From Candidatus Rothia avicola (GTDB lineage Bacteria > Actinomycetota > Actinomycetes > Actinomycetales > Micrococcaceae), in assembly GCA_019115985.1 (NCBI GenBank), contig DXCN01000048.1, forward strand, positions 1 to 64,000: DNA of 64,000 nt, given 5' to 3'. Below, one piece after another: positions 16,868 through 25,687 of this stretch. The position numbers and the translations under genes were made by a program. Under the pieces are notes generated by a model. That model ran no database searches. It was not told the origin of the DNA and was given only the letters and a program-made list of their open reading frames with translations. Numbering within the stretch: position 1 is the stretch's first letter; each line of letters begins with the position of its first letter.

Positions 16868-18106
16868 CTAGTCCATCTCCCGCCCGGCGGTTTCGGGCAC
16901 CGCGGCGCGCGTGAAGGTAATCAGGCTGACGCCGATGACGGCGAAGACCGCAAAGGTCATGCCCAGGCCGAGGGCTGCGACCATCTGCGGGAAGAAGAGG
17001 GAGACCGTAAAGTTAGCGATCCAGGAGACAAAGGTAGCAACGCCCATGCCAGCGCCGCGCACGCGGGCGGGGAAGACTTCGCTCATCAGCACCCAGGTCA
17101 CCGGCGATACGGCGCCCTGCTGGAAAATCAAGAAAATGATAGAGATCAAGAGGGTGGCCCAGGGGCGGGCGGTAGCATCAAGCACCTGCGAGGTCACGGC
17201 CAGCATAGCCAGGGAGAAGGTGGTGCCTACCAGGCCGATAGTCAGCACCAGGCGGCGGGGGAAGCGTCCTACAAACCAGAGCCCCACGGCGGCACCCAGC
17301 ACCGATAGCACACCGTTGGAGATATTAGCGGTCAGGGCAGCGTCGGTGGAAAAACCGGCCTCGCGCAGCACCTGGGTGCCGTAGTACATCAGGGCATTGA
17401 CACCGGTTGCCTGCTGCACAATACCAATAGCCGCAGCCAGCAGCAGGGTGGTGCGAAGAGCCGGGTCGCGCCAGAGCAGCTTCAGGGCACCGCGCTCAGC
17501 GGCAGCTTCCCGCTTGTAGCCCGGCGACTCGGGCACCAGGAACATACCCACAAAAAGCACCAGCGCAGGAATAATCGAGATAGCGAACATAACCCGCCAA
17601 ATCATCACCTGATGAGCAAAAATATTGCCAATCATCGCGTTGACCACGTAGGCGGTGAGCTGGCCAAAGACAATCATGAACTGGTTGCGGGTGACAATCG
17701 CACCGCGGCGGTTGGCGGGAGAAATTTCCGCCAGATAAATCGGCACGACCGCCGAGGCCGCGCCAACCGCCAGGCCCACCAGCACACGGAAGACAATAAA
17801 AATGCCCAGGTTAGGGGCAGCGGTAAGGCCCAGAGAGCTGGCTGCAAAAACCAAAGCCAACACGAAGAGCACACGACGGCGTCCGAAGCGGTCAATCAGC
17901 TGCCCAGCAAGGAGCGCACCAAAGGCAGCACCCAGGGTCAGCGCGGACGTCGCCACCCCCTCCGCCGCAGGCGACAGGGTGAAGTCCTGCTGGAGGAAGG
18001 GCAGGGCACCGTTGATAATTCCGGTGTCATAGCCGAAGAGAAAGCCACCCACCGAAATAATCCAGGTGTAGAGGGTGACCCGGCGGGGGTCGGTAGCGTG
18101 TGTCAT
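16868..18106 (-). CDS. MFS sugar porter
   Basis: A 412-residue sugar-porter family transporter. The motifs GGFLFGYDTGIINGALPF (helix 1), DRFGRRRVLF, PESPGYKREAA, QQATGVNALMYYG (helix 7) and PETAGREMD at the C-terminus are all family signatures. ATG 18106 with AAAGGAG upstream is preferred over the longer reading to 18163. It is related to the porter at 5480 but is GC-rich like the backbone. It is transcribed away from pxpA across a 132-bp divergent region. The end overlaps the edge of the remnant at 16567, which suggests a rearrangement just behind it. Substrate unknown; a hexose or polyol is likely. Confidence 0.86.
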   Translation of the reverse strand: MTHATDPRRVTLYTWIISVGGFLFGYDTGIINGALPFLQQDFTLSPAAEGVATSALTLGAAFGALLAGQLIDRFGRRRVLFVLALVFAASSLGLTAAPNLGIFIVFRVLVGLAVGAASAVVPIYLAEISPANRRGAIVTRNQFMIVFGQLTAYVVNAMIGNIFAHQVMIWRVMFAISIIPALVLFVGMFLVPESPGYKREAAAERGALKLLWRDPALRTTLLLAAAIGIVQQATGVNALMYYGTQVLREAGFSTDAALTANISNGVLSVLGAAVGLWFVGRFPRRLVLTIGLVGTTFSLAMLAVTSQVLDATARPWATLLISIIFLIFQQGAVSPVTWVLMSEVFPARVRGAGMGVATFVSWIANFTVSLFFPQMVAALGLGMTFAVFAVIGVSLITFTRAAVPETAGREMD

Positions 18107-18238
18107 GCGCACTCCTTTGTAGACCTCAGTAATTCTAGCCCCCTTACCCCGCCCAGGGAACATGCCCGCCCAGGTGTGGCGGACGTCCGCGCCCCAGCAG
18201 GTGCGCCTGGCAGGCGGGCGCGGCGGTAGGCTAGTGCC

Positions 18239-19000
18239 ATGAGCACCCTACATATTGATGTGAATTCTGATTCTGGGGAGTCCTTTGGCTCCTGGACCAT
18301 GGGCGACGACGCTGCGATGATGCAGACCGTCTCTTCAGCCAATATCGCCTGCGGTTTTCACGCCGGTGACCCGTCGGTTGCGCGTGCCACCGTGCGGGCG
18401 GCGCGGGAGAACGGCGTGACGATCGGGGCCCACGTTTCTTACCCTGACCTGGCTGGGTTTGGCCGCCGGTTCATGGATATGACCGCCACCGAACTCACCG
18501 ATGCGGTGATCTACCAGGTGGGGGCGCTTGAGGCGGTGGCCCGGGTTGGGGGCACCGAGGTTCGCTACTGTAAGCCCCATGGCGGTCTCTACAACGCTAT
18601 TGTTCACCATGAGGTGCAGGCTGCGGCAGTAGCTCAGGCCCTGCACGAGCTGGGGGATCTACCGATTCTCTGCCTGCCCAACTCCGCGGTGGCCCGCGCG
18701 GCTGACGCCTTGGGCGTTCCTGTTTTTTATGAGGCTTTTGCCGACCGCGGCTACACCCCCGAAGGTACCCTGGTGTCCCGCCGTGAGGCCGGTGCCGTGA
18801 TTCACGACCCGCAGGCTGTGGCTGAGCGTGTGGTGCGCATGGCGGTGGACCGCGAGGTGGTAGCCGTGGACGGCTCGGTTATTCCCCTACAGGCCGATAG
18901 CATTTGTGTGCACGGCGATACCCCCGGGGCTGTCGCCATCGCCCAGCAGGTGCGGGCTGCGCTTGAGGACGCCGGGGCGGACGTCCGCGCCTTCGCCTAG
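18239..19000 (+). CDS. pxpA: LamB/YcsF family protein, 5-oxoprolinase subunit A (copy 1)
   Basis: A 253-residue protein of the LamB/YcsF family, the PxpA subunit of the ATP-dependent PxpABC 5-oxoprolinase, which hydrolyses pyroglutamate to glutamate. [19 protein letters not shown] (residues ~5-23), [13 protein letters not shown] (~35), [16 protein letters not shown] (~61), CKPHGGLYN (~108) and [12 protein letters not shown] (~220) are the conserved blocks. The start is ATG 18239. It is separated from pxpBC by the DUF559 gene and its repeats, suggesting that a once continuous pxp operon was split by an insertion. It shares no ATTGTTGAACAAT site of its own. A diverged homologue lies at 48557. 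Confidence 0.9.
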   Translation: MSTLHIDVNSDSGESFGSWTMGDDAAMMQTVSSANIACGFHAGDPSVARATVRAARENGVTIGAHVSYPDLAGFGRRFMDMTATELTDAVIYQVGALEAVARVGGTEVRYCKPHGGLYNAIVHHEVQAAAVAQALHELGDLPILCLPNSAVARAADALGVPVFYEAFADRGYTPEGTLVSRREAGAVIHDPQAVAERVVRMAVDREVVAVDGSVIPLQADSICVHGDTPGAVAIAQQVRAALEDAGADVRAFA

Positions 19001-19037
19001 GGAGGCGGGTGGCGGCGTCCTTCCCCTACTGCCCTAC

Positions 19038-19104
19038 CGAATGCGACGTGTTTTCCCGAGCGGGTGTTGCTTTAACGCCCGCTTGGGAATTCAAGTCACA
19101 TTCG
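19038..19104 (+). repeat. 67-bp hairpin repeat, copy A
   Basis: Bounded by CGAATGCGAC (19038-19047) and GTCACATTCG (19095-19104), an imperfect 10-bp inverted repeat. Inside, TTCCCGAGCGGG and CCCGCTTGGGAA form a second stem. The element is 67 bp and matches the reverse complement of copy B (20208-20274, also 67 bp) at about 57 positions. The stop codon of the DUF559 gene (TGA, 19096-19098 on minus) lies inside the right arm. Confidence 0.85.
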
Positions 19105-20016
19105 ACGGCGCGGGCCTTCACAAATTCCAGCCCTCGCTAACTTTGCGCGCAGACGCTCAGGGTGCACCACAATGTCCTCCCATAAAGCGCGCACCACGGT
19201 ATACCCCATGCTCTCTAATTCGTGCTGACGGCGGCGCTCGTTCTGAACCACATCCTCTGCAGCCTCACCAAAAGTACCCGCATACTTGACCTTCCCATCA
19301 ACTTCCAAGATGACCCGCTCTTTCTCCCACAAAAAGTCAGGTCGCAGAGTTCTTCCACCAACCCATAAATGCACCTGCTCCACAGGCAGCACAAGACCCC
19401 ACGTCAGGATCCAATACCGCGCCACAGTCTCCAGCGGCGACTCCGCCTTCATACTCATCAAACGAGCCACCTCACGCGCAGTACAAACACCACGACCGCT
19501 TAACTCCCTCAAGTGTTGGGCTAAAACCTCATAATCCACCAGTCGGCAATGCAAAAAGTAATCGGCAATGCAGAGGGCATCAATGATCGGAAGCGTCCGC
19601 GCACAATCAATAGTCGTCTGCAGCGGCGATGTCACACGGGCTCCCCGGTGGAATACTGCACTGTCGCATTCCTTCTGCCGGTTGCGACTGACCTGCACCC
19701 GCCCTCGAGACTTAACTGAATCATGCGGATGGCTCACCCATATTTTGTGCGGTAACCGCAGCACAGGGGCACCCCACCAGAGAGCAGCAGACACATGGCT
19801 CAACACATACCCCCGATTTGTTTTCATGAAAGCCACATGCCCGGCTAGACACCTATCGGTACTGCTTAGTGACTCCCATAAAGCTGTCTTTATATAGGCA
19901 TTGTGACCGATTTTAAAGAGCTCTCCCCTAGCGCATTCACGGCTTACACCGGAAGTGCTCTTACCCAGGTGTCTAAGCTCAACCGAAGTTTTGACAGTCT
20001 CAAACAAGTGTTCCAT
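19096..20016 (-). CDS. DUF559 endonuclease-fold protein with AbiEi-like N-terminal part
   Basis: A 306-residue protein with a C-terminal Vsr/DUF559-type nuclease fold: LRPDFLWEKERVILEVDGK (~225-243) gives the PD...ExD pattern of PD-(D/E)xK enzymes, and RRQHELESMGYTVVRALWEDI (~265) is the usual strand after it. Residues ~1-130 resemble the winged-helix/antitoxin-like N-terminal part of AbiEi-type actinobacterial proteins (RGELFKIGHNAYI, GYVLSHVSAALWWGAPV). Such genes are common single, patchily distributed genes in actinobacteria; function is unproven. Remarkably, the gene is bracketed by two inverted 67-bp hairpin repeats, and its stop lies within one of them. Codon use is AT-richer than pxp genes on either side. 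No partner toxin or methylase is adjacent. Confidence 0.75.
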   Translation of the reverse strand: MEHLFETVKTSVELRHLGKSTSGVSRECARGELFKIGHNAYIKTALWESLSSTDRCLAGHVAFMKTNRGYVLSHVSAALWWGAPVLRLPHKIWVSHPHDSVKSRGRVQVSRNRQKECDSAVFHRGARVTSPLQTTIDCARTLPIIDALCIADYFLHCRLVDYEVLAQHLRELSGRGVCTAREVARLMSMKAESPLETVARYWILTWGLVLPVEQVHLWVGGRTLRPDFLWEKERVILEVDGKVKYAGTFGEAAEDVVQNERRRQHELESMGYTVVRALWEDIVVHPERLRAKLARAGICEGPRRRM

Positions 20017-20207
20017 GGGTTAAAAATGCCCTATACAGCACGTGCCTACTAGCCGTTTTCTACTATCTGTGGATAACTTTGAGGCCTAGCTGCGGTAGTT
20101 TGCTCAGGGCGAGAAGTATGACGTCAGTGCGTCAAGGTTTTCCACAGAGATAGAGTCGCTGAGCTAGGCCCACCCTCGGTGCGCGCCCCGACGCATGGCT
20201 TCACCGC

Positions 20208-20274
20208 CGAATGCGACTCATATTCCCCAAAGGACGTTAAAACAACACCCGCTCGGGAAAACAAGTCGCATTCG
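20208..20274 (-). repeat. 67-bp hairpin repeat, copy B (inverted to copy A)
   Basis: Bounded by CGAATGCGAC (20208-20217) and GTCGCATTCG (20265-20274), a perfect 10-bp inverted repeat. Read on the minus strand it aligns end to end with copy A without gaps. The longest shared run is about 21 bases around TTTTCCCGAGCGGGTGTTG. It lies about 190 bp upstream of the DUF559 start. The segment 20017-20207 between gene and repeat shows no ORF; it contains TTTTCCACAG-like sequence. Confidence 0.85.
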
Positions 20275-20333
20275 CCAGAGAGAACAGCCACGGCAAAAGC
20301 GCAGCTTGCGTGGGCGGCGCCACATCTGCCAGA

Positions 20334-20346
20334 ATTGTTGAACAAT
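20334..20346 (+). promoter_or_regulatory. GntR (FCD) operator before pxpBC
   Basis: ATTGTTGAACAAT is a perfect palindrome around a central G and fits the TNGTNNNACNA consensus of FadR/FCD-type GntR regulators. AATTGTTGAACAATC occurs identically at 26993-27007 before the NRAMP gene. The regulator encoded at 24992 is the obvious candidate to bind both. Confidence 0.7.
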
Positions 20347-20436
20347 CCCAGGAGAGGTGGCGTGGGCCGAACCCCAGCGCGATAACACACAGACCACCAC
20401 CCATCCCCATTGACGAAGCTAGCAGAGAGGGGCGCC

Positions 20437-22188
20437 ATGGCCACTGTACAGACACCCAGTGGGCACACCGCCAGCGGGCGTGCAGCCGACATCTACACGG
20501 TCAAGCCCTTCGGCCTACTAGCCGTTATGGTTGACTGCCGAACCCTCGAAAACGCCCTGCACCTGCACGGCCACCTGCAGCAACGCCCCGCCGCGGGGCA
20601 GACCGAGCTGGTCCCGGCAGCCCAAACAGTTCTCGTCCGCTTTGAAACCACCCAGCAGGCCGCCGCCTTTCTTGCAGCGCCCAATCTGCCACAGGCGTCC
20701 GGAGATCTGCGCACGCACGGGCGCACCGTGACCATTCCGGTGGTCTACGACGGCCAGGACCTCGCGGACGTCGCGACCCACCTGGGCATCAGCGAGCAGG
20801 CCGTTATCTACGCCCACACCACCGGCCACTGGTCGGTAGCTTTTGCGGGCTTCGCCCCGGGCTTCTTCTACCTGCACCGGCACGATAACGTGCTCGATGT
20901 TCCGCGGCGGGCTACCCCGCGCACCGCGGTTCCTGCCGGGGCGGTTGGCCTGGCAGGTGACTTCTCGGGCATCTACCCGCGTACCTCCCCCGGCGGCTGG
21001 CAGCTCATTGGCCGCACCGACGCGCCGCTCTGGGACCTCAACCAGAACCCGCCCGCCCTACTCGAGCCCGGTATGCAGGTGCAGTTCGAGGCGGTACGGG
21101 AGCTGATTACGGCGGGTCAGGGGAAGGGTCAGGACGCCCCCGCCCACCCCACCGAGGACAAGCGAGTATCTGCCCGCCCCGTACTTGAAGTGCAAGTTCC
21201 TGGGCTACAGACCCTCTTCCAGGATTCCGGTCGAGCGGGTCTAACCCACTGGGGCGTCTCTCCTTCCGGCCCGGCTGACCGGGAAGCGGCAGCCGAAGCT
21301 AACCGTTTGGTCGGTAATTCTGCAGGCGCAACCGTTCTTGAGAACCTGGCCGGCGGACTAAAAATTACCGCCCTAGCCGACGTCGAGCTGGCCCTGACCG
21401 GGGCAGATATCCCGGCGCAGATAATCGAGGACGCCAGCGGGCAGGCCGATGACCCCGGACAGGGCGCAGCCCAGGCAACAGATACTCCTCTGGTTGTTCG
21501 TCCCTACGCTCCCTTTGCCCTGAAGCCCGGGCAGACCCTGAGCCTGGGGGCACCCGCACGCGGTCTGCGTACCTACCTTGCGGTGCGCGGCGGGCTTGCC
21601 GCCAGGACCGAGGCAGCGAGCGCCTCCCGCGACACCCTGGCAGGGCTGGGCCCGAAGCCTCTGGCGGCCGGGGATCAGCTCTCCCTGGTAAGCCCACCGG
21701 TAGCGGTGGTGGCTGACCCGGCGCCCGTCCTGCCCCTGCCGGAACCGGGCAAGGTGCTGGAGGTCCGCGCCCTACCCGGCCCCCGTGATGACTGGTTTAC
21801 ACCCGAGTCTCTGGGCCGTTTCACTGAAGTGACATGGGAGGTCTCCCAGTCCAGTGACCGCATTGGGGTCAGGCTCTTACTGGCAGATACTCCGGCTGAC
21901 GGGGGCGCAGGTGCCCAGCCCACCGATGTTCAGCCCACCGACACCCTCACCCGGGCCGTACCCCGGGAGCTCCCCAGCGAGGGCATGGTAGCCGGGGCAG
22001 TCCAGGTGCCGCCGAGTGGCGAACCCGTGGTTTTCTTAGCCGACCATCCGGTCACCGGCGGCTACCCCGTCATTGCCACGGTGCACCCGGCTGACCTGCG
22101 CCTCCTCGCCCAGGCCCCACCCGGCACCTGCCTGCGCTTCTCCCTGCTAACTCCACCTCAGACCGCCCCTACCCCGACCGAAAAGTGA
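20437..22188 (+). CDS. Fused 5-oxoprolinase subunits B and C (KipI-KipA type)
   Basis: A 583-residue fusion. Residues ~25-230 are PxpB/allophanate hydrolase subunit 1 like: IPVVYDGQDLADVATHLGIS, FAGFAPGFFYL, VPRRATPRTAVPAGAVG and YPRTSPGGWQLIGRT are its hallmark blocks. Residues ~245-580 are PxpC/subunit 2 like: LEVQVPGLQTLFQDSGRAG, GVSPSGPADREAA, LRTYLAVRGG, SQSSDRIGVRL, EGMVAGAVQVPPSGEPV. The start ATG 20437 has GAGAGGGG upstream; a TTG at 20410 is possible. The C-terminus overlaps the next gene by four bases (GTGA), so translation is coupled. With a biotin carboxylase in the same unit, the enzyme may act as a biotin-dependent amide- or lactam-processing complex rather than plain 5-oxoprolinase. 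Confidence 0.9.
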   Translation: MATVQTPSGHTASGRAADIYTVKPFGLLAVMVDCRTLENALHLHGHLQQRPAAGQTELVPAAQTVLVRFETTQQAAAFLAAPNLPQASGDLRTHGRTVTIPVVYDGQDLADVATHLGISEQAVIYAHTTGHWSVAFAGFAPGFFYLHRHDNVLDVPRRATPRTAVPAGAVGLAGDFSGIYPRTSPGGWQLIGRTDAPLWDLNQNPPALLEPGMQVQFEAVRELITAGQGKGQDAPAHPTEDKRVSARPVLEVQVPGLQTLFQDSGRAGLTHWGVSPSGPADREAAAEANRLVGNSAGATVLENLAGGLKITALADVELALTGADIPAQIIEDASGQADDPGQGAAQATDTPLVVRPYAPFALKPGQTLSLGAPARGLRTYLAVRGGLAARTEAASASRDTLAGLGPKPLAAGDQLSLVSPPVAVVADPAPVLPLPEPGKVLEVRALPGPRDDWFTPESLGRFTEVTWEVSQSSDRIGVRLLLADTPADGGAGAQPTDVQPTDTLTRAVPRELPSEGMVAGAVQVPPSGEPVVFLADHPVTGGYPVIATVHPADLRLLAQAPPGTCLRFSLLTPPQTAPTPTEK

Positions 22189-24005
22189 GCCCCCGCATGC
22201 GTAAAGTTCTCGTTGCTAACCGTGGCGAAATTGCCGTCCGTATTATTGGCGCCTGCGCCGCCCAGGGTATCGCGTCGGTGGCGGTCTACGCCGATTCGGA
22301 CGCCGAGGCCCTGCACACCGCCCTGGCCGATGAGGCCTATGCACTGGAGGGCACCGGCCCGGCTGAAACCTACCTGGATATCGAGAAGGTCCTGGCCGTA
22401 GCGAAAAAGTCAGGGGCTACCGACGTTCACCCCGGCTACGGTTTTTTGGCGGAGAACGCTGACTTTGCTCGGGCGGTCATGACCGCCGGGCTGACCTGGA
22501 TTGGCCCTGCGCCCGAGACCATTGAGGCCCTGGGTGATAAGGTCAAGGCCCGCGAGCTGGCCCAGTCGGTGGGTGCCCCGCTGGCGCCCGGGTCGGACGG
22601 CCCCGTGGCCTCCCCCGAAGAGGCCCGCGCCTTTGCCCAGGAGCACGGCCTACCCTCTATTATCAAGGCCGCCCACGGCGGCGGCGGGCGCGGTATGCGC
22701 ATTGTGCGAGAGCTGGACGAGGTTGAGGACGCCTTTATCTCGGCTTCGCGCGAGGCCGTGGCTGCTTTCGGTAACGGGGAGTGCTTCATTGAGCGCTTCC
22801 TGGAGAAGCCCCGCCATGTGGAGGCCCAGGTGGCTGCGGATTCCCACGGGAATGTGGTGGTGGTTGGCACCCGCGACTGCTCCCTGCAGCGTCGTAACCA
22901 GAAGCTGGTGGAGGAGGCCCCCGCCCCCTTCCTGACCGCCGATCAGCGGGGCCAGATTGAGCGGGCGTCCGCTGAAATTTTCCGGGCCGCCGGGTATGTG
23001 GGCGTGGGCACCGCCGAGTTCATGGTGGCCCTTGACGGCACGATTTCCTTCCTTGAGGTCAACACCCGTATTCAGGTGGAGCACCCGGTTACCGAGGAGG
23101 TCACCGGCGTTGACCTGGTGGCCCTGCAGCTCGATATTGCGGCGGGCAAGCCCCTGCCCTTTACTGAGACTCCCGAGCCGGTCGGTCACGCCTTTGAGTT
23201 CCGCATTAATGCTGAGGACCCGGCTCGTGGCTTCCTGCCTGCAGCTGGCCGCATTGAGTCCATGACCGTGCCCTCTGGCCCTGGGATTCGCTGGGACGCC
23301 GGGGTGCGCCCGGGTTCTGTGGTCAGCGGGGAGTTTGATTCTATGCTGGCCAAGCTGATTGTCACTGGCCCGACCCGCGAGGTGGCCCTGCGCCGGGCCC
23401 GTTTCGCCCTGGCCCAGGTGGATATTGCCGGGGTGGCTACCGTGCTGCCCTTTGACCGGCAGGTGCTGGAGGCCCCGGACTTTACCGGCGAGAGCGGCGA
23501 CTTTGGGGTCTACACGACCTGGATCGAGGACGCCTTCCTCCCCTCCCTAGCCCACGGTGAGGACGCCACCGCCCCTGCCAGCCCCGAGGCTGCTGGGAGC
23601 GGGGTGCAGGCGTCCTACCGTCAACCCCTGCTGCCGGTGGGTGCCAGTGTCTTCCCGGGCACCGGCGTCACCCGCTTCACCCTGGAGATTGATGGCACCC
23701 CGCACCGGGTGGGTCTGCCCGATTCGGTGTTTGCCTCTTTGGGGTCTGGTGCGGACGCCGCCACCCCTGCCAGCGGGCAGGGGCAGGCAGGTGCCGGGCA
23801 GGTTCTGGCGCCTATGGGTGGGGCCCTGCTCAAGTACACCGTTGCCGTGGGCGATGAGGTAGCTGCCGGGGACCAGGTGGCCCTGTTGGAGGCCATGAAG
23901 ACCGAGGTTCCGGTGTTGGCTGAAACTGCCGGCACTGTGGCAGAACTCCCCGCGCAGGTGGGCGAGCGCCTGACCGCGGGCCAGGTGCTGGTGGTCTTCG
24001 AGTAA
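22185..24005 (+). CDS. Biotin carboxylase fused to biotin carboxyl carrier domain
   Basis: A 606-residue protein. Residues ~5-450 are a biotin carboxylase: KVLVANRGEIAVRIIGA, HPGYGFLAENADFA, the glycine loop HGGGGRGMRIV (ATP-grasp), RDCSLQRRNQKLVEEAPAP, FLEVNTRIQVEHPVTEEV and FRINAEDPARGFLPAAG. After a variable linker, residues ~530-606 are a BCCP domain with LLEAMKTEVPV, where the Lys is biotinylated. The start is GTG 22185, overlapping pxpBC, or ATG 22197, which gives MRKVLVANRGE. It is probably co-transcribed with pxpBC and ended by the terminator 24135-24177. The context suggests CO2 transfer by biotin to the PxpBC part, as in urea carboxylase; the true substrate is unknown. Confidence 0.9.
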   Translation: MSPRMRKVLVANRGEIAVRIIGACAAQGIASVAVYADSDAEALHTALADEAYALEGTGPAETYLDIEKVLAVAKKSGATDVHPGYGFLAENADFARAVMTAGLTWIGPAPETIEALGDKVKARELAQSVGAPLAPGSDGPVASPEEARAFAQEHGLPSIIKAAHGGGGRGMRIVRELDEVEDAFISASREAVAAFGNGECFIERFLEKPRHVEAQVAADSHGNVVVVGTRDCSLQRRNQKLVEEAPAPFLTADQRGQIERASAEIFRAAGYVGVGTAEFMVALDGTISFLEVNTRIQVEHPVTEEVTGVDLVALQLDIAAGKPLPFTETPEPVGHAFEFRINAEDPARGFLPAAGRIESMTVPSGPGIRWDAGVRPGSVVSGEFDSMLAKLIVTGPTREVALRRARFALAQVDIAGVATVLPFDRQVLEAPDFTGESGDFGVYTTWIEDAFLPSLAHGEDATAPASPEAAGSGVQASYRQPLLPVGASVFPGTGVTRFTLEIDGTPHRVGLPDSVFASLGSGADAATPASGQGQAGAGQVLAPMGGALLKYTVAVGDEVAAGDQVALLEAMKTEVPVLAETAGTVAELPAQVGERLTAGQVLVVFE

Positions 24006-24134
24006 GGTTTCGATAAAAACGAGTGCAAGGGGTAATCAATATTATTGATACCCCAGCCCTTGAATTTAGCGTTGCTTTTCGAGATACTGGAAGCAGTAGA
24101 GTTAGCCCTGGTGCTTATAGCATCACAGCAACTC

Positions 24135-24177
24135 GACCCCCACTGTGGCTACGGCAGGTGGGGGTCATCTTTTTTTA
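24135..24177 (+). terminator. Terminator of PXP locus 1
   Basis: GACCCCCAC (24135-24143) pairs with GTGGGGGTC (24158-24166), followed by ATCTTTTTTT. It overlaps the last bases of the convergent DUF3800-like gene. A weaker hairpin, GGGGTAATCAAT with ATTGATACCCC, lies at about 24030-24055. Confidence 0.85.
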
Positions 24178-24831
24178 AAATTCATATACTCGAGCTATAT
24201 CGCTAAGATACTCCTCAAAATAGTGAGCCGTCATATCACTGTGGGTTCGGGTACGCCGGTAAGCCATACACATAGCATCGGGAGCCCACAGCAGTCTCTC
24301 GTCCTGCGGGGATACCCATGCGGCCCCGACTTCATTGGTCAGGAGCCCTTCCTTTCGAAGGTGTTTCAAGAAGCTTCTGTCACGGTTATTATCTTTTCGC
24401 TCGTGTCGGGCTTCAAAGATAAGTCCGCGTAGCAACGGCACCTCAGCAATGTATTTTTCGACGAGGTTTTTCAGGCAACGGCGTCGTGCCTGCTCAAGGT
24501 CATCGTCCGGGGCAAGATTAATATTGCAGGTAATAAAAGAAGGCTCTCGGTTATCAGAGAAGTACTTCAGCATCTCTTCAAAAACTCTCTGCCCTCCGTT
24601 CGTCCGTAAGGCCTCAGTGCTGTGGAAGTAATCTCCATCCACAATATCTCTTAGGTCAGCACGGATCACGTCCAATTCTGAAGCTTTAAACTGCACCGCT
24701 GTCAGCGCATAAAAGCTGTTCTCATGAAGTGGGTCGTCTGGGGAGGTATAGGTCTCATCAATATAAAGGAACTCACTCTCTAGAGCACAGGTGTAAAGAC
24801 GAGCAAGGGATGGGTGAAGAGACCGTGACAT
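24175..24831 (-). CDS. DUF3800-like protein
   Basis: A 218-residue protein that resembles the DUF3800 family (RNase H-like fold, often next to mobile or defence genes): it opens with EFLYIDETYTSPDDPLHEN (~20-38), giving the YIDE start motif, then GDYFHSTEALRTNGG (~67) and late WAPDAMCMAYRR (~180) in place of the usual QLADLVA-type motif. Function is not established for the family. It is convergent to the biotin carboxylase, and codon use is AT-richer than pxp genes. TAGAAT lies six bases before ATG 24831 with no Shine-Dalgarno sequence, so the mRNA may be leaderless. Assignment rests on the N-terminal motif; moderately sure. Confidence 0.6.
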   Translation of the reverse strand: MSRSLHPSLARLYTCALESEFLYIDETYTSPDDPLHENSFYALTAVQFKASELDVIRADLRDIVDGDYFHSTEALRTNGGQRVFEEMLKYFSDNREPSFITCNINLAPDDDLEQARRRCLKNLVEKYIAEVPLLRGLIFEARHERKDNNRDRSFLKHLRKEGLLTNEVGAAWVSPQDERLLWAPDAMCMAYRRTRTHSDMTAHYFEEYLSDIARVYEF

Positions 24832-24991
24832 AGAAATATTCTATAAGGAGGAGCTTCACCACAGCAGAATCAGGTTCTGGTATCTACCGCTGAAACATGT
24901 GGCTGTCACTACCACAAAACCTCGGGAGCAAGATAGCAGTTTGCATGGGGTCACACCCTTTTTCGGGGTTATCACAACTACACTTGAAACG

Positions 24992-25687
24992 ATGAACCCC
25001 GAGACCACCACCATCGACCTTGCCCCGTCTTTAGCTGATATTGTCCGCACCCGGCCAAGCCATGCCCAGGCAACTGGCTGGGCAGCAGAGACCCTTCGCA
25101 CCGCCATGGACGCCGGTGCTCTTACGCCCGGGTCCAAGCTCGCCGAAGAGCACCTGGCAGCTACCCTGGGAGTCTCCCGCAACACCCTACGGGCAGCTTT
25201 CACGCTGCTAGAAGCCCAGAACCTGGTTGAGCGCATACCCAACCGGGGTGTTTTTGTGGCTAACCCTGGCCCCCAGCAGGTTGCTGATCTTTTTATTGAG
25301 CGGTGGGCGATTCAGGCTGCAGCCCTCGATGTAGCGCCGGCAGGCCCCATCCCCCAGGCCCACCGCGCCCTGGAACGGGCTGAAGAAGCCCGAGAACGCG
25401 GATCGGTCACAGGCATGGCCGGCGCTAACCAGGACTTCCACCGAGCCCTTGTCGATCACGCCGGCTCTGCCCGTCTGACCCGGGCCATGTTGCGTATTCT
25501 GGCTGAAATGCGCCTGCTCTTCTTCTCGCAGGTCACGGTGCCGGGCTTCCACGCCCCCTATGTAGAACGCAACGCCCACCTTTTGAACCTGATCGAGTCA
25601 GGCCAGCGGGAGGCTGCCCGCACCTACCTACGCAACTATCTGGTGGCCTCGCGGGATAAGTTTTTGCGGCGGCAGGCGGATTCCTAG
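24992..25687 (+). CDS. GntR family regulator, FCD domain
   Basis: A 231-residue repressor. Residues ~25-90 are the winged helix: AETLRTAMDAGALTPGSKLAEEHLAATLGVSRNTLRAAF and NRGVFVA are the standard GntR pattern (given here in parts). The rest is an FCD-type ligand domain with metal-site residues (NQDFHRALVDHAGS, RNAHLLNLIESG). The ATG at 24992 is chosen because the reading from 24899 includes non-homologous sequence. TACACT at 24979-24984 lies just before the ATG and there is no ribosome site, which fits a leaderless transcript. The palindromes at 20334 and 26994 fit the FCD consensus. It overlaps the convergent NRAMP gene by four bases. Confidence 0.9.
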   Translation: MNPETTTIDLAPSLADIVRTRPSHAQATGWAAETLRTAMDAGALTPGSKLAEEHLAATLGVSRNTLRAAFTLLEAQNLVERIPNRGVFVANPGPQQVADLFIERWAIQAAALDVAPAGPIPQAHRALERAEEARERGSVTGMAGANQDFHRALVDHAGSARLTRAMLRILAEMRLLFFSQVTVPGFHAPYVERNAHLLNLIESGQREAARTYLRNYLVASRDKFLRRQADS

